Shown here: positions 5,448-17,500 of the stretch, piece after piece
Layout of the letters: each line of letters begins with the position of its first letter
Numbering within the stretch: position 1 is the first letter of the stretch
Assembly (NCBI GenBank): GCA_045627805.1
Contig: JAZQOJ010000026.1
Coordinates: 1 to 34,015, forward strand
Direction of reading: 5' to 3'
DNA: 34,015 nt
From: UBA1756 sp045627805
GTDB lineage: Bacteria > Bacteroidota > Bacteroidia > Bacteroidales > WCHB1-69
Translations under genes and position numbers: made by a program
Notes under the pieces: generated by a model
Told to the model about the DNA's origin: nothing
Database searches by the model: none
Seen by the model: only the letters and a program-made list of their open reading frames with translations

Positions 5448-8405
5448 TTATGGATTCATTCCTTTATAAATCTCCTCGTGCACCAACAAGCGCAACCTGC
5501 TTTTCGACAAGTTGTTGGGTTCGGCATTCGGGCAAACGCGGTTCGATAGGAACACATAGATCAAACCGCTGTCGGGGTCACACCAGAAAACAGTGCCTGT
5601 AAAGCCCTGATGCCCGTATGTGCGTTTGCTCGCCATCGACGGGATGATGGTGCTCGGTTTTCCACCCGAAGGCATATCGAAGCCCAAACTGCGGCGCTCG
5701 CAGCCGTGAAGGGTCCACACCTGCGTGAACTTCGCCACCGTTTCTTCGGTGAAGCAGCGATGCCCGTTCCATTCGCCGCCGTGCATCAGCATCGTCAAAA
5801 TCGTCGACACTTCCTGCGCCGTGGAAAATAGCCCCGCATTGCCGCTCACACCCCCAAACACGGCCGCCGACGGGTCGTGAACATAGCCCTGCAACTGCTG
5901 CATCCGGAAATAGGTGTCGTACTCCGTTGGCGCGATGTTGCCATCGTTTACAAATTCCAACGGATGATAGCCCGTACGCACCAAACCCAACGGGCGGTAC
6001 ACGTTCTCCATCACATACTCATCTAATGACTGCCCCGTGATGTGTTCTACTATTTCCTTCAAAATAATGAAATTCAAATCACTGTAAACATACTTTTTCT
6101 CCCCTACCCTACAGTGAGACACCATCTGCATCGCGGTGTCAACAAAATCCTTGCGCAGATAAACGCCCGCAGCCGCCTCCACCGAAAACAACGAATCCTT
6201 CACACTGCTCACCCAGTTCGGGTCAAACTGCTTTCCCTTCATCACACGCTTGTAAAAGAGAATGCCCGGAGGCAAGCCCGTAGTGTGCGTCATCAGTTCC
6301 GCCACCGATACATTGCCCACTTTCGTGCCCTTCATATAGTCCAGATGCTTCAGCACCTTATCGGTGATTTTGATCTTCCCTTCGTCGTACAACTTCATCA
6401 CCGCCAATGTCGTTGACAGCGCTTTCGTCATTGAAGCCACATCATACATCGTCTCCGTATTCACCGAGTCAGTTCCTTCATACGTCAACTTCCCATAATT
6501 ACGGTAGAACAGAAGTTCATCATTGCGCATCGCCAGAATCTGGCATCCAGGCAAAATCCGGTCATTGATACAACGAGTAACCATTGAGTCAATCCTGCAA
6601 TTCGTGCGATCCGATAAAACGGAAAAATTGGTGAACAAGGGATGTGTTTCAATCTCAACAATCTGCGCCGTAGGGTGCTGCAAACTCGTGCCGGCAGCGA
6701 AGCCGCCAACCGTGACGGGCAGACTACCCGTAAAATTCCGTTCGCCACACACACAACGCAACAAAGAAGCCACCGCCGACTTGGTCGCCGTATAGCCCAC
6801 AATAATGGAGGAAAAATCTTCCAAATGCTCAACATAACTCAGCGCGTAAGGATTCGCCATCAACGCCAGCACGGACCGTTTTCCAGGCAAAACGCGATGA
6901 AGAAATTCCAACGACTCGTCGGTGATACCATAATGAGACTTGACCACTTGCGAAGTGTTCAGCGTAACGACCACAACCGTGCTGTATGGCGCCATCTTCT
7001 CCGCTAAGTCGTCAAACTGCTTCGGCTTCACAGTCCTGCTCACTTGCAAGAAACCCATTCCGTGCGCCAAAGCCAACTGATGGTAATAGCCCGTATCTGA
7101 CTGCCCGCCAAGACAAAGCAACAAGGTGGAAGACAGCTCGCTTTCCATTAAGGGCACAACATTATCGTTATTGCAAATCATCGTATGAGATTCCGCCTCA
7201 ATCGAATCAATCAAGGCCTCGTCTTCTTCCAAATTCATCGCACGATAAATGCCATCCGCCGAAATGGGCTCAAAATGGTCGAGCCCCATCTTCTGCTTGT
7301 ATTGCAAAACACGGCGGCAACGCTCATTAATCAAATCTTCAGATAGAATGCCTTTCTTGACCGCATTCTTGATTTCAGAAATCACAATGTTCAACGACGA
7401 AGGCATCAACAAAATATCAACACCCGCCAATAACGCCTGAACTTCGGCTTCACCATTATGCGAATAACTATTTCGCACACCTTTCATTCCCAAAGCATCG
7501 GTGATAACCAAGCCGTCATATCGCAAATCATTACGCAATAATTCGGTAACGATGGCAGATGACAAGGAAGAAATTGAATTGGCGGATGAATCCAAGCAAG
7601 GCACGCGGAGATGGCCAGCCATCACAAAATCCACCCCTTCCGCCGTGATTTTACGAAACGGATATAACTCCATCCGTTCCAATTGCTCTCGCGACTTATT
7701 GATTACCGGAAGTTCCAGATGTGAATCCACATAAGTATCACCGTGACCAGGGAAATGTTTGGCACAAGCTCCCACTCCCTGCGACTGCATTCCGCGCATA
7801 AGTGCGACCGACATAGCAGCAACCTTCTCAGGATCCTCGCCAAAAGAACGGCTATTAATCACAGGGTTCAAAGGATTGCAGTTCACATCAACGCAAGGTG
7901 CGAAATTAATATGCAATCCAAGAGCGTGGCACTGACGTCCGATGGCAATACCCATCCGCTCTATCAAACCATAATCAGAAACGGGAAGAGCTCCCAAAGT
8001 CATCTGACGAGGAAAATAAAGACAACTATCCAATCGCATCGAAGGTCCCCACTCCCCATCAATAGCCATCAACATTGGTACTTCGCTCAACTTTTGCAAA
8101 CGGTTGGCAATACCAATCTGACGAGAAGGGCCGCCACTGAAAAAACACACACCGCCCGGATGATACTTCCGAACAGTTTCATAAACACTCTTCAACTCCT
8201 TAGTAGAAGCATCAGAATAAACCTGTATCATCAATAGCTGTGCAATCTTTTCCTCAAGCGACATCTTGCGAATCTGATCTTCCACCCAAGGAGAAAAAGA
8301 CTCCGGCACCGGACGGTGAAAAAACAACGGGGAAGTCAAATCACGAGCAGGCAACACAGCGCAAACAGACAGCAGCAAACCAAGAAAAAAGAGTTTCAAC
8401 CTCAT
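5448..8405 (-). CDS. fusion of GH3 beta-N-acetylhexosaminidase-like and class C beta-lactamase-like domains
   Basis: The protein has 985 residues when started at the ATG at 8405. An in-frame ATG at 8423 would begin before or at the predicted transcription start and would add six residues ahead of a normal signal peptide (MRLKLFFLGLLLSVCAVLPA). Residues about 35-375 form a GH3 domain with the NagZ-type motif KHFPGHGDTYVDSH (216-229, catalytic His/Asp loop) and TDALGM with the probable nucleophile Asp303. A GH3 C-terminal-like linker domain follows (about 420-570). Residues about 600-980 form a serine hydrolase: SMTK (Ser658, Lys661), Tyr774-Ser775-Asp776 at the usual Y-x-N position, and GHQG (931-934). 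Such fusions occur in Bacteroidota. Likely periplasmic, acting on N-acetylglucosamine-containing muropeptides (inferred). First gene of a three-gene operon. Confidence 0.9.
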   Translation of the reverse strand: MRLKLFFLGLLLSVCAVLPARDLTSPLFFHRPVPESFSPWVEDQIRKMSLEEKIAQLLMIQVYSDASTKELKSVYETVRKYHPGGVCFFSGGPSRQIGIANRLQKLSEVPMLMAIDGEWGPSMRLDSCLYFPRQMTLGALPVSDYGLIERMGIAIGRQCHALGLHINFAPCVDVNCNPLNPVINSRSFGEDPEKVAAMSVALMRGMQSQGVGACAKHFPGHGDTYVDSHLELPVINKSREQLERMELYPFRKITAEGVDFVMAGHLRVPCLDSSANSISSLSSAIVTELLRNDLRYDGLVITDALGMKGVRNSYSHNGEAEVQALLAGVDILLMPSSLNIVISEIKNAVKKGILSEDLINERCRRVLQYKQKMGLDHFEPISADGIYRAMNLEEDEALIDSIEAESHTMICNNDNVVPLMESELSSTLLLCLGGQSDTGYYHQLALAHGMGFLQVSRTVKPKQFDDLAEKMAPYSTVVVVTLNTSQVVKSHYGITDESLEFLHRVLPGKRSVLALMANPYALSYVEHLEDFSSIIVGYTATKSAVASLLRCVCGERNFTGSLPVTVGGFAAGTSLQHPTAQIVEIETHPLFTNFSVLSDRTNCRIDSMVTRCINDRILPGCQILAMRNDELLFYRNYGKLTYEGTDSVNTETMYDVASMTKALSTTLAVMKLYDEGKIKITDKVLKHLDYMKGTKVGNVSVAELMTHTTGLPPGILFYKRVMKGKQFDPNWVSSVKDSLFSVEAAAGVYLRKDFVDTAMQMVSHCRVGEKKYVYSDLNFIILKEIVEHITGQSLDEYVMENVYRPLGLVRTGYHPLEFVNDGNIAPTEYDTYFRMQQLQGYVHDPSAAVFGGVSGNAGLFSTAQEVSTILTMLMHGGEWNGHRCFTEETVAKFTQVWTLHGCERRSLGFDMPSGGKPSTIIPSMASKRTYGHQGFTGTVFWCDPDSGLIYVFLSNRVCPNAEPNNLSKSRLRLLVHEEIYKGMNP

Positions 8406-8430
8406 AACGTAGAAAATATGCAATTAGATG

Positions 8431-8438
8431 CAAAATTA
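8431..8438 (-). promoter_or_regulatory. -7 promoter box of the GH3-fusion operon
   Basis: The minus strand reads TAATTTTG, matching TAnnTTTG. Transcription would start near 8424, leaving about 20 bases of leader to the ATG at 8405 and none to the ATG at 8423. This is the reason for choosing 8405 as the start. Confidence 0.65.
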
Positions 8439-8502
8439 CTTGATTTTTTAGTTGAAAATAATCAATGCGGAACCAAGTTTTTAACAGATAAATGTAAACA
8501 AA

Positions 8503-8536
8503 TAAACAAAAAAAAGACCGCCTTTCAGCGGTCTTT
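8503..8536 (-). terminator. intrinsic terminator of the giant surface-protein gene
   Basis: On the minus strand a perfect 9-bp stem (AAAGACCGC with GCGGTCTTT; 8528-8536 and 8513-8521) with a 6-base loop is followed by a long T run (complement of the A-rich 8503-8515). It lies 19 bases after the stop codon and ends before the GH3-operon promoter. Confidence 0.93.
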
Positions 8537-8555
8537 GAATGTATTGGAAGTAGGA

Positions 8556-11500
8556 TTATTTCACAATCACAACTCTCTTCGTTACGATGGCATCCTTCGT
8601 GCGAATGGTTACCATATAAACGCCCTGAGCGAAATCAGAAGTGTTGATTCTAACGATAGGAGTGCTCTTCGTGTCAGGAATGTTGATGGTGTGAGTCTTC
8701 ATCACCTTACCGCCAGCATTGCTCAACTGGATGCTCGTTTCACCTTCAAAACCATTCACTTCAACTTCAATGTAATCGCGAGCCGGGTTCGGATATACCA
8801 GTGCTGACGGAACAGCAGAAGCGGGAGCCGCCATTACAATACCTTCCATCGGATCCACAGCGGGCATAACCGGAGCAGAACCTTCCTTGATTTCGAAGAA
8901 CATTGTGATACTACTGAAAACAGTGTCATTAGTACCGATTACAGATTGGTGGCCACCGATTTCGCCATCAGCAGGAGAATAACCGGGCTGGTAGAAAGCA
9001 TTCCCACCGCTGCGTTCTTGCAAGGAAGCAACAATCTTATACTTGCCTTCTGTTTCAAAATGAGTGAAAGCAATGGTATTGGCACGGCCATAAGGATAGA
9101 AAGTACCTGACGTAGTAAACGGAGTGTTATGTACATAGTCATAGCCGGAGTAGGTCGGAGTCAACCAGCAGAGGTTGAAGTAATTGAAACCGTTACCAAC
9201 GAAACCACCTAAACTTAGGTCATGATAATCTCCAGGTACTGAAACATAACCATTCTCATTATCATTCAGAGGTGGCAATGACCACATATCCATATAAGTA
9301 CGATAGGTAGGAGTGAAGAAGGTAGTTACATTGTCACCAATGAGAACGTAATCGGCCAAACCTTCATCATAATGATACAAGTGATAGTCAATAGAAACGT
9401 GTACATTTTCTTCGCAACGGGTACAGTTGCGCTGTACGAAGATTTCGTAACCAACGGTATTGGCAGCATAATCACCAGTAGTGTAAACAGTGTCCAAATC
9501 GTTCTCGGTCAAATGAGACTGATCTTCGCCAATGTAACGGACGGTCAGGTACGGAGTGTTTTCATTACGGAGAATCAAAACGTGGATACTGTCGCAACCA
9601 TAGGTGGCAGTCAAATCGTAATCGTAGAACGTGTAAGTGCTGTCCTGAACAGGCATTTCAGAAGCGGCGATAGTGCGGTGACCAACCCATTCATAATCGG
9701 TATCGTAGCATACATGGGCAGTATCGTAGATCAAATAAGTAGGATGAATGTCGATGGCAACGGTATCAGTAGCAACACAACCACGATGGTCGGTTACACT
9801 TACGGCATACTGGAATAAACCGGCAATGGTATCGTGCTTGAATTCAAAGTTAACAGCATCAACTTCCTCAGCTGTGTTCAATTCAGTAACTTCAGAACCA
9901 TCAACGAAAGTCCAAGTGTAGGTGTAGTCAGGAGTACCAGCAGTGTGAGGAGCAGCTCCCAAAACAGTGGTGATGGTAACTGTATCATTGTCACAGATGG
10001 AGGCATTGTCCAAAGAGATAGCGACAACCAAGGTATCGGGCTGCAAGACCTCAATAGGACTGCTTACGTCACAACCGTCAGCGTCAACGGCCTTGACAAC
10101 ATAATTGCCAGCAGCGACACCAACGGTATCAGGTCCGGAAATCTGAGTAGCACCAAGGAAGTAGTTGTACGGCTCAGTGCCACCGCTAACTGCGAAATGA
10201 ATTTCACCATTAACTTTAGCATAGCACCGAACGCTGTCAGCATAAACGGTATCCATTACGAGAGCAGAAGGAGTGGTAACATAAACAACGGCAGTCTGTT
10301 CATTATCACAGCTATCAGTGAAGGTAACAGTAACCTCAATCGTATCGGGTGCGGAGATAACAGTACCAGCAGTAGGAACCTGAGCAAAGGTCTTCAAAGT
10401 GTCAGAGCAGTTGTCAACAAATGCAGAGCCAATTTGAGCACCCAGATCAGGAACGGTGAAAGTACAGCTGCCAGCGGAAACAGCAGCAACAGTGTCAGGA
10501 GCATCAACCAACCAAGGTTTGATGGTATCAACAATATTGATGTGCTGTTCAATAGTAGTGTCGTTGCCACAAGCATCCCTGATGGTGTAACTACGGGTGA
10601 TGTAGTTGGCAGTACCACCGCAAACACTGTTGTCTCTGATTTCCACATCGGTAGGAGCGAGAACGGTCCAAGTGTGGCAATCCTCAATGGTGACACCAGC
10701 GGTCAGGATAGTGGTTTCATCGTAAGCAGGAGCAAGAACTTCCAAAGAAGCTGCAATGTCACAGGTGCTGTCAGTGTAAACAGTCAGCTCAGCAAGCGTG
10801 CCGGAAACGGCAGGTGCAAGAGTATCTTCCACAACAATACGCTGTTCAAATACGGTCACATTGTTTGAGCTGTCTCTTACAGAGTAGAATCTAACGATAG
10901 TATCAGTGCAAGCAGGAATCGGTGAAAGTGCATCCTGAGTGGAATCGTGAGTGATGACTTCAACCAACAGGCAATCGTTAATGCTGTTCATACCCGTGAA
11001 TGAAGTGTAGTTAGCCCAAGTGATGAAGTCAACATCGGGAACCAGGCAGGTAGCAGCAGCACCAAGGTAAACAACTGTATCCTTAACCATCGGGAAGCCA
11101 GTAGTAGGATCAACATAGTCGGTATTGACAACAGGAGCAAAGGTATCCTGAACGTAGATGACGTGTGTGAAGTTGCTGGTATGTCCACAGCTATCGCTTA
11201 CTTCGTAAGTTCTCGTAATCGTGATGATGTTCGGACGGGAAGCGGAAGTGTAAGCGGTGTCGGCATCAACCAGAATAACAGTGTCATTCAAGTTGCAATC
11301 CTCAACAGTAATAGTAGCAGGGAGCAGAGCCACGCTGTTGAACGTATCAACAGCAGGATAATCACAAGCTGAGTAATCATTCATATAAATGGTAGAGTCA
11401 TCAATTGAACCAGAAATCTGAGGTTCCTTAACATCCTTAATGTTGATCACCTGAGTGAAGGTATTGGATGAAACATTGTTACACTTGTCATACATCTGGT

Positions 11501-14500
11501 AAGTTCTGGTAACAACACGCGGACAACGGTTGGCAGAAGAATCAACAGAGACGAGTTCAACAACGCAGTCATCATCAATGTTACAATCAGCATAAGTGAA
11601 GTCACCACCCACTGCGGTGAGGTAAGCGTTGACATCAGCAACAGTTTCAAAAGTATCAACAGCGGCGCTGGTGCAACCAGGTTCTACCAAGTCAACTTCC
11701 TTAACGTTGAAGCCACCAGCAACAGCGGGTCCGGTAGTGTCTTTAAGGATGATGTTGTGAGTAATGGTATCGGAAATGTTGCCACAAGAGTCTTTAACAA
11801 CATACTTTCTTACAACGGTGCGTTCGCAAGCCATTGCGGAAGTAGGAAGGGTATCAACACGGGCAAGATTCACGTTCGATTGAGTAAGCTCAATATTGCA
11901 ATCGTCAACGTCGATACCAGCCGCAACCAGTTCGGATGCCTTGGTGTAAGGAGCAACTGCAGGAGCCAGACAAGCGGTGGGGTCTCCCAAGTAAACAATG
12001 GTGTCAGGCAAAGTAAGAGCAGAGAGGGCAGGTCTGGTGGTATCTAACACAACAGTGGTGATACTGAATTCAGCAGACTCGTTGCCACAAGAATCCTGAA
12101 CTGCGTAGAAGTAATGGACTTCAAATTCACAACCGAAAGCAGTGGTATCACCGTGCTTGAAGACAACAACCGAATTGTCATCAACGTGACAGTCAGTAAC
12201 AACGAAAGCGGGATCCCAAGCGTGAATGTCACCAAGGGTAGCGGTATCGAAGACAAACTGAGCGTTAACCGTATATGCACAACCTGCAGTAGGATCAAGC
12301 AAATAAATAGTATCGTTAACAAGGGTGTCAACCGTGAGTTTCGGAGTAACAGTGTCAAGGATGACAAGGGTGTGCTGCAATTCGGCCTCATTATCGCAAG
12401 CGTCCTTTACGGTGAAGGTAGTGGTGATAATCTTTTCAGGACATCTGCCTTCTTCCGTATTGGAAGCACCACGAGTAACCGTCATATCACTGCAATCAGT
12501 AATATCTAATTCAGGATAAGCAGCCAAAATAGAGGCAACATCAGCAAACTGAGCATAAATGTTGTTAGTGTCAGCAACATTTACATCACAAGTTGATAAC
12601 GAATAAACGGTATCCGTAACTGAAGTGGAAACAACAGGAGCAAGCGTATCCAAAATCGTGATGGTTTGTGTAATAGTAGTATCATTATCGCAGAGGTCCT
12701 TGATAATATAGGTTCTAACGACCTGCTTGCCACAAGCGAGAGAAGTGGTATCGGCAGAAGTAGCAGGAACCAAGGATACAGCCGCAGTAGTAGAATCAAT
12801 ATTGCAGTCAGTGATTTGAGGATCAGAAGCAGTAGCATTCATTTCCATAATGGTAGTGAATACCGGCACTGAAGGATATTGACAATCTGCTGTCATATAG
12901 ATAGTAGTATCAAGGTTGTTCACATACTTAGGAGCGATTGTGTCGAGAACCACAATCTTGCCTTCGAATGAAGCAGTATTGTGGCAAAGGTCAGTAATCG
13001 TATAAATAACGCGATATACGTCACGGCATTCAACAGATTCAAGCAAACTGTCAACAGTGAACATCAATCTTGAACCGTCAGAGAGACTGCAGTCTTCAAA
13101 ATGATCAATGCCATAGTCAGCAAGAGTAAGTGAGGAAAGCCGAGTGTTGAAGTTTGCGGGCAGAACCACGCTGCAGTCCTGAGCGAAATAAAGGGTGTCG
13201 TTGATAACATCGTTACCACCGAGAGTGTTAACGAGAACAGGAGCAACGGTATCAATAATGTAATAGCTTGATTGAACAGTGTTGTAGTTGCCACAGCCGT
13301 CCATTGCTTTCCATTCGTAGTCATAACGACCTGTAGCATCGCTGCAAGCTGAATGGAAGGAGAACGTACGGGTAATGCCGGCGCCGAGCACCAAAGTGTC
13401 GTCCGGGCAAACATCAACGGCCTGAACATTGGCAGCCCAAGCATCTCTCAAGGCATCAGTGTAAAGTTCGCAGGAAATGGTATCCACCTGAGGAACGATG
13501 GTGAAATTCGGGGCTTCGAGGTCAGAGATTCTGAAACGCTCACGGGTGGTGCTTTCGTTACCACAATCATCGACAGCGTGCCAGATGATATCATAGAAAC
13601 CGCTGCAAGCGCCATCGGTCTGCCAGCCAACAAGGTGTGCATCATCACCAGCAATGAAGGCGGTAGTGTCGAAATCAAACTCATCGTGTCCGTTATAGGT
13701 GTATTTGAAAGTGACTTCAATAGAATCACCAACACAACCGTCAGTGGCTTTGGGCTGATTCAACCAGGTCATAAAGGCTTCGAGGTTGCCAGCGCCATCG
13801 CAGTTGACAGTGGTATCCAGAGGAGCAGGATAAATACGAGGTCCAGTGACATCGCGGATGGTGAACGAAGCGGAATCCTGCGCAATGTTGCAACCGTCGT
13901 CGATGGTCCAGGTGAGCTTGTAAGTGCCAGTGTGGCCACAAGCGGGAGTCCAAAGAGTATCAATCGTCATTACGATTTCAGAAGTGGGGACACAATAGTC
14001 TTCGTAAGTGACTGCCTGCTGCCAAGAGTCAAGCACGTGGTCAAAATCGCAGATGGTGTCAGCGTCAACAATGACATTGTTGAGCGCGGTACCCGTAAAT
14101 CTGGGTTTCAAAGTATCTTTCACAGTGAAAGATGCGAAAGCGTCGGTAGAGTTACCACACTTATCCCAAGCAGTGAACTTATAGTTCAAAGTGAAAGATG
14201 CGCTGTTACAACCAGGAACTGAATCAACCAAAGTATTCTGAATGCTATCAAGAGCACAGTTGTCAGTAGCGACAGCATAGTTCAAGAAATCATTGAAGTA
14301 GAGATCGTAATCATCATAGAAACAATAAATAGTATCATTCTTCGGCTCAGTGGTGAACCAAGGAGCGATAGAGTCCTTAATCGTAATGGTTTGGTAAGCG
14401 GTATCAGCGTGATTGCCACAAACGTCTTCCAAGGTCCAAGTTCTAGTGATAACGGTTTCACCTTCGCAAGTGCCAGCATTAACGGCATCAGTATAAGCCA

Positions 14501-17500
14501 AGCGAGCTTCCAATTCAGCAACGGTTGAACAGTTGTCTGCCAAATTGCTTGCATTGCCAGTAACAGCAACGGTAGCATCGTAAATACAATTGGAATCCGT
14601 GTACAGAACAGTGTCAGCAGGAACATCGAAAGTAGGTTTGACAGTATCTTTGATGGTGAAAGTGTAACTGAAGTCAACACTCAAATCGCACTGGTCAGTG
14701 ATAGTATAAGTTCTTACAACAGTGGTCGGGCAGGAGCCAGAAGCAACATCGCTATAAGAAACGGTAAGGTCAGCATCAGCGGTGCAGTTGTCAGAGATTT
14801 CAAGACCAAATTCGCTTTCAATGTCAGCAACGTTGTCCAAGAAAGCAGGAACTGTGGCGCTGTCGCAACCATAAAGAACAGTATCGTTAACCGTACCAAC
14901 GATTGCAGGAGCTTCGGTGTCGTAAATTCTGAAAGAAGTGCTGTCGGACGCTTCGCAACCGTGGTCGTCAACAACCTTGAAGACAACTTTCAAAGTGGTG
15001 TCGCAGCTGATGATAGACGGAACGTGGCTGTAAGCGTCAGTGGTATCGGCAACATTGGTGTTGGCCTGAACCTCAGTGCCATTCACAGTCCAAGTATAAT
15101 TGTAGTTAGCGGTACCACCACCATTGGTAGCGGCTGCGAATTCGTAGGAGGCCTGACGCGGGCAGGTGCTGTTGGCAGCATCAGCCATTACGGAAAGAAC
15201 TTCCAAAGTATCGGGCTGAGTAATGGTAACTTCAGCGCTATCCAAACAGCCGTGATCATCAGTAACAACAACTCTATAAGTAGCAGCAGTCAAATTAATA
15301 GCAATTGAATCCGTACCAGCAGAAGCATTGGTGGTCAGGTTAGTCCAAGCATAGCTATAAGGCAGCGTGCCTCCGATAACCGTAACGGTTGCACTACCAT
15401 TGTTTTCGCCGTAGCAACGGACATTGCTAATGACGATTTCGCTGGTGGTTTGCAAGCTATCGGGTTGTTCCAAAGTAACAGACTCGGTTACAACGCAATT
15501 AGAATCGTCAGTAATAGTAACCACATAAGCAGCAGCGTCCAAATTCGTCATCGTAGTATCGATGTCTTCATTAGCGGTCCAGCTTGCAAAGTCGGCACCG
15601 TCTTTCGTGATCACCACGCTGAACGGGAAACGACCGCCATTGGCCTTGAAAGCGAATGAACCAGAAGCATCGTTGAAGCAACGGAGGTCAGTAGAGTCGG
15701 TGAGCTCCATTGTGAGGATAGCAGGATTGTTCACATTGAGAACAGCGGGAGCAGCTTCGCAGTAGTTGGAGTCAACAACAGCGATATCCCAATCACCTTC
15801 ACAAAGACCGGTGAAAACGAAAGGACCTACACCGTGTTGAGTGTAAGTATCAGCACCCTTAGTGATGGTAACATCGTAAGGAGCGTGACCATCAGCAACG
15901 GTAACAGTGATTTCAGCATTGCATTCGCCAGCGCACTTCACTTCAGCAGTAACTTCAGGAACGAAAGTCACAGGAGTGTAAGTAACGGCAACCATAACGG
16001 TAGTGTCGGTAGTATTGCCGCAGAAGTCAGTAACAGTCAAAGTCACCACGGTGCTGTCGGTAATGATGGTACCTGCAGCAGGGGTTTGAGCAACTGAGCT
16101 AACGAGGATGGTATCGCAGTTATCATTGATGGTATCAATCAAAGAATGAACGTCGGGCAAAACGTATGCGCAAGGATTTGCGGCATCGTATGCGGGAGCT
16201 GCATCAATGACAGTGTCATTCAAAGTGAATTCGGGAGCTTCGGTATCGTTAAGATTGAATTCGAAGCCGATTTTACCATTCCAAGCACAATTGTGCGCAT
16301 CAACGATGGCAGTCAGCGTATCTTGGAAAGCAGTGCCACAAGACTTGGGAGCATTGATAGTGGAAGTGAAAGTCTGAGCATCGACTTCGGTATGAGTGGC
16401 GGCAGTGTTGGTCCAAGTCAAAGTGTAGGGAGCCGTACCATCGGTAATAGCGAAGGTAGCGGTATGGCTTCCGTTGCTCGGGCAGAAGGTTTGACCTTCA
16501 GCGTAAGCAGCGCCGTCGAACTCGGTCATTGCAACGGTAGGAAGCGTATAAACGACAACAGCAACGGTGTCGCTGTTTGCGCCGCAGCCGACCTCTACAT
16601 CATAAACAGTATGATGGAAGGTGTCAGCAGCCACTGCATAATATTCGCCGGCATTAGCCGCGATAGCTTCAGCATTGAACGTGTAAGCGTTCAAAGTGTC
16701 AACGAGAGCGCCATCGTGATACCAAGCGAAATATTCGTAAGTGGTGGGATTCAATTCGAAATTGAAAATGCCGCCTTCGCACTGTGCGTTGGTGTCAACG
16801 CTTACCACAGGAGTGGTGGTCGGGTAAACTTCAACGAACACTTCGAGAGTGTCGGGGCTCACACAACCTGACAATGTATTATAAGATACAGCGAACACAG
16901 AAGTGTTGGCGGTAACGTCAAATGTATAGGCGAGACCTGTGAAAACTGAATCGCCAGCTGCGTTGTACCAAATGCAGTTGTCAGCCAGTTGAGGAGTAGC
17001 CGTAATCGTGACGCTGCCACCGTCGCAAACGATGAGATCGCTATTGGTGGTATCCAAAATAGGAGCGATCGGGTTTTCAACATTGAGGTGGAAGTTCACG
17101 ACACTATCCAAAGCGTCGGTGCAGGAAGACACGCCGTGATAGATAGCGGTGTAATCACCGGTGACGAAATAAGGAGTGAGCGGGTTGCCCATCCAAAGGG
17201 TGTCGCCAACGCAGATGTACTGGTCAGGAAGGTTGATCGTATCGATAGCGTGAAGAGTGTCGGAAGAAATCAATTCGCAGCGGACGCTCTGATGGCCACC
17301 GACATAGTAACGCTGATCGTTGTTCATCGTGACGAGGTCCCATTTTGTACCGTTGCATCTTTTCCAGATCTGGAAAACGAACTGATAGTCGCCGTCTTCC
17401 TTCACATTATATACTAAGCGGAGGCCAGAGGCGGGATCGGTGAAGAAGCGGACATAGAACCAGTCGAACTCGAAGCCCACCTGCTGGGTGTTGAAGTTCA

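Noticed and set aside
9834..10868. 344-codon open frame on the plus strand opposite the giant gene (also 13353-14222, 16146-16871 and others)
   Set aside because: These are antisense shadows of the Thr/Val/Asp-rich giant protein, whose codon use leaves few stops on the other strand. They have no promoters, signal peptides or recognisable domains.
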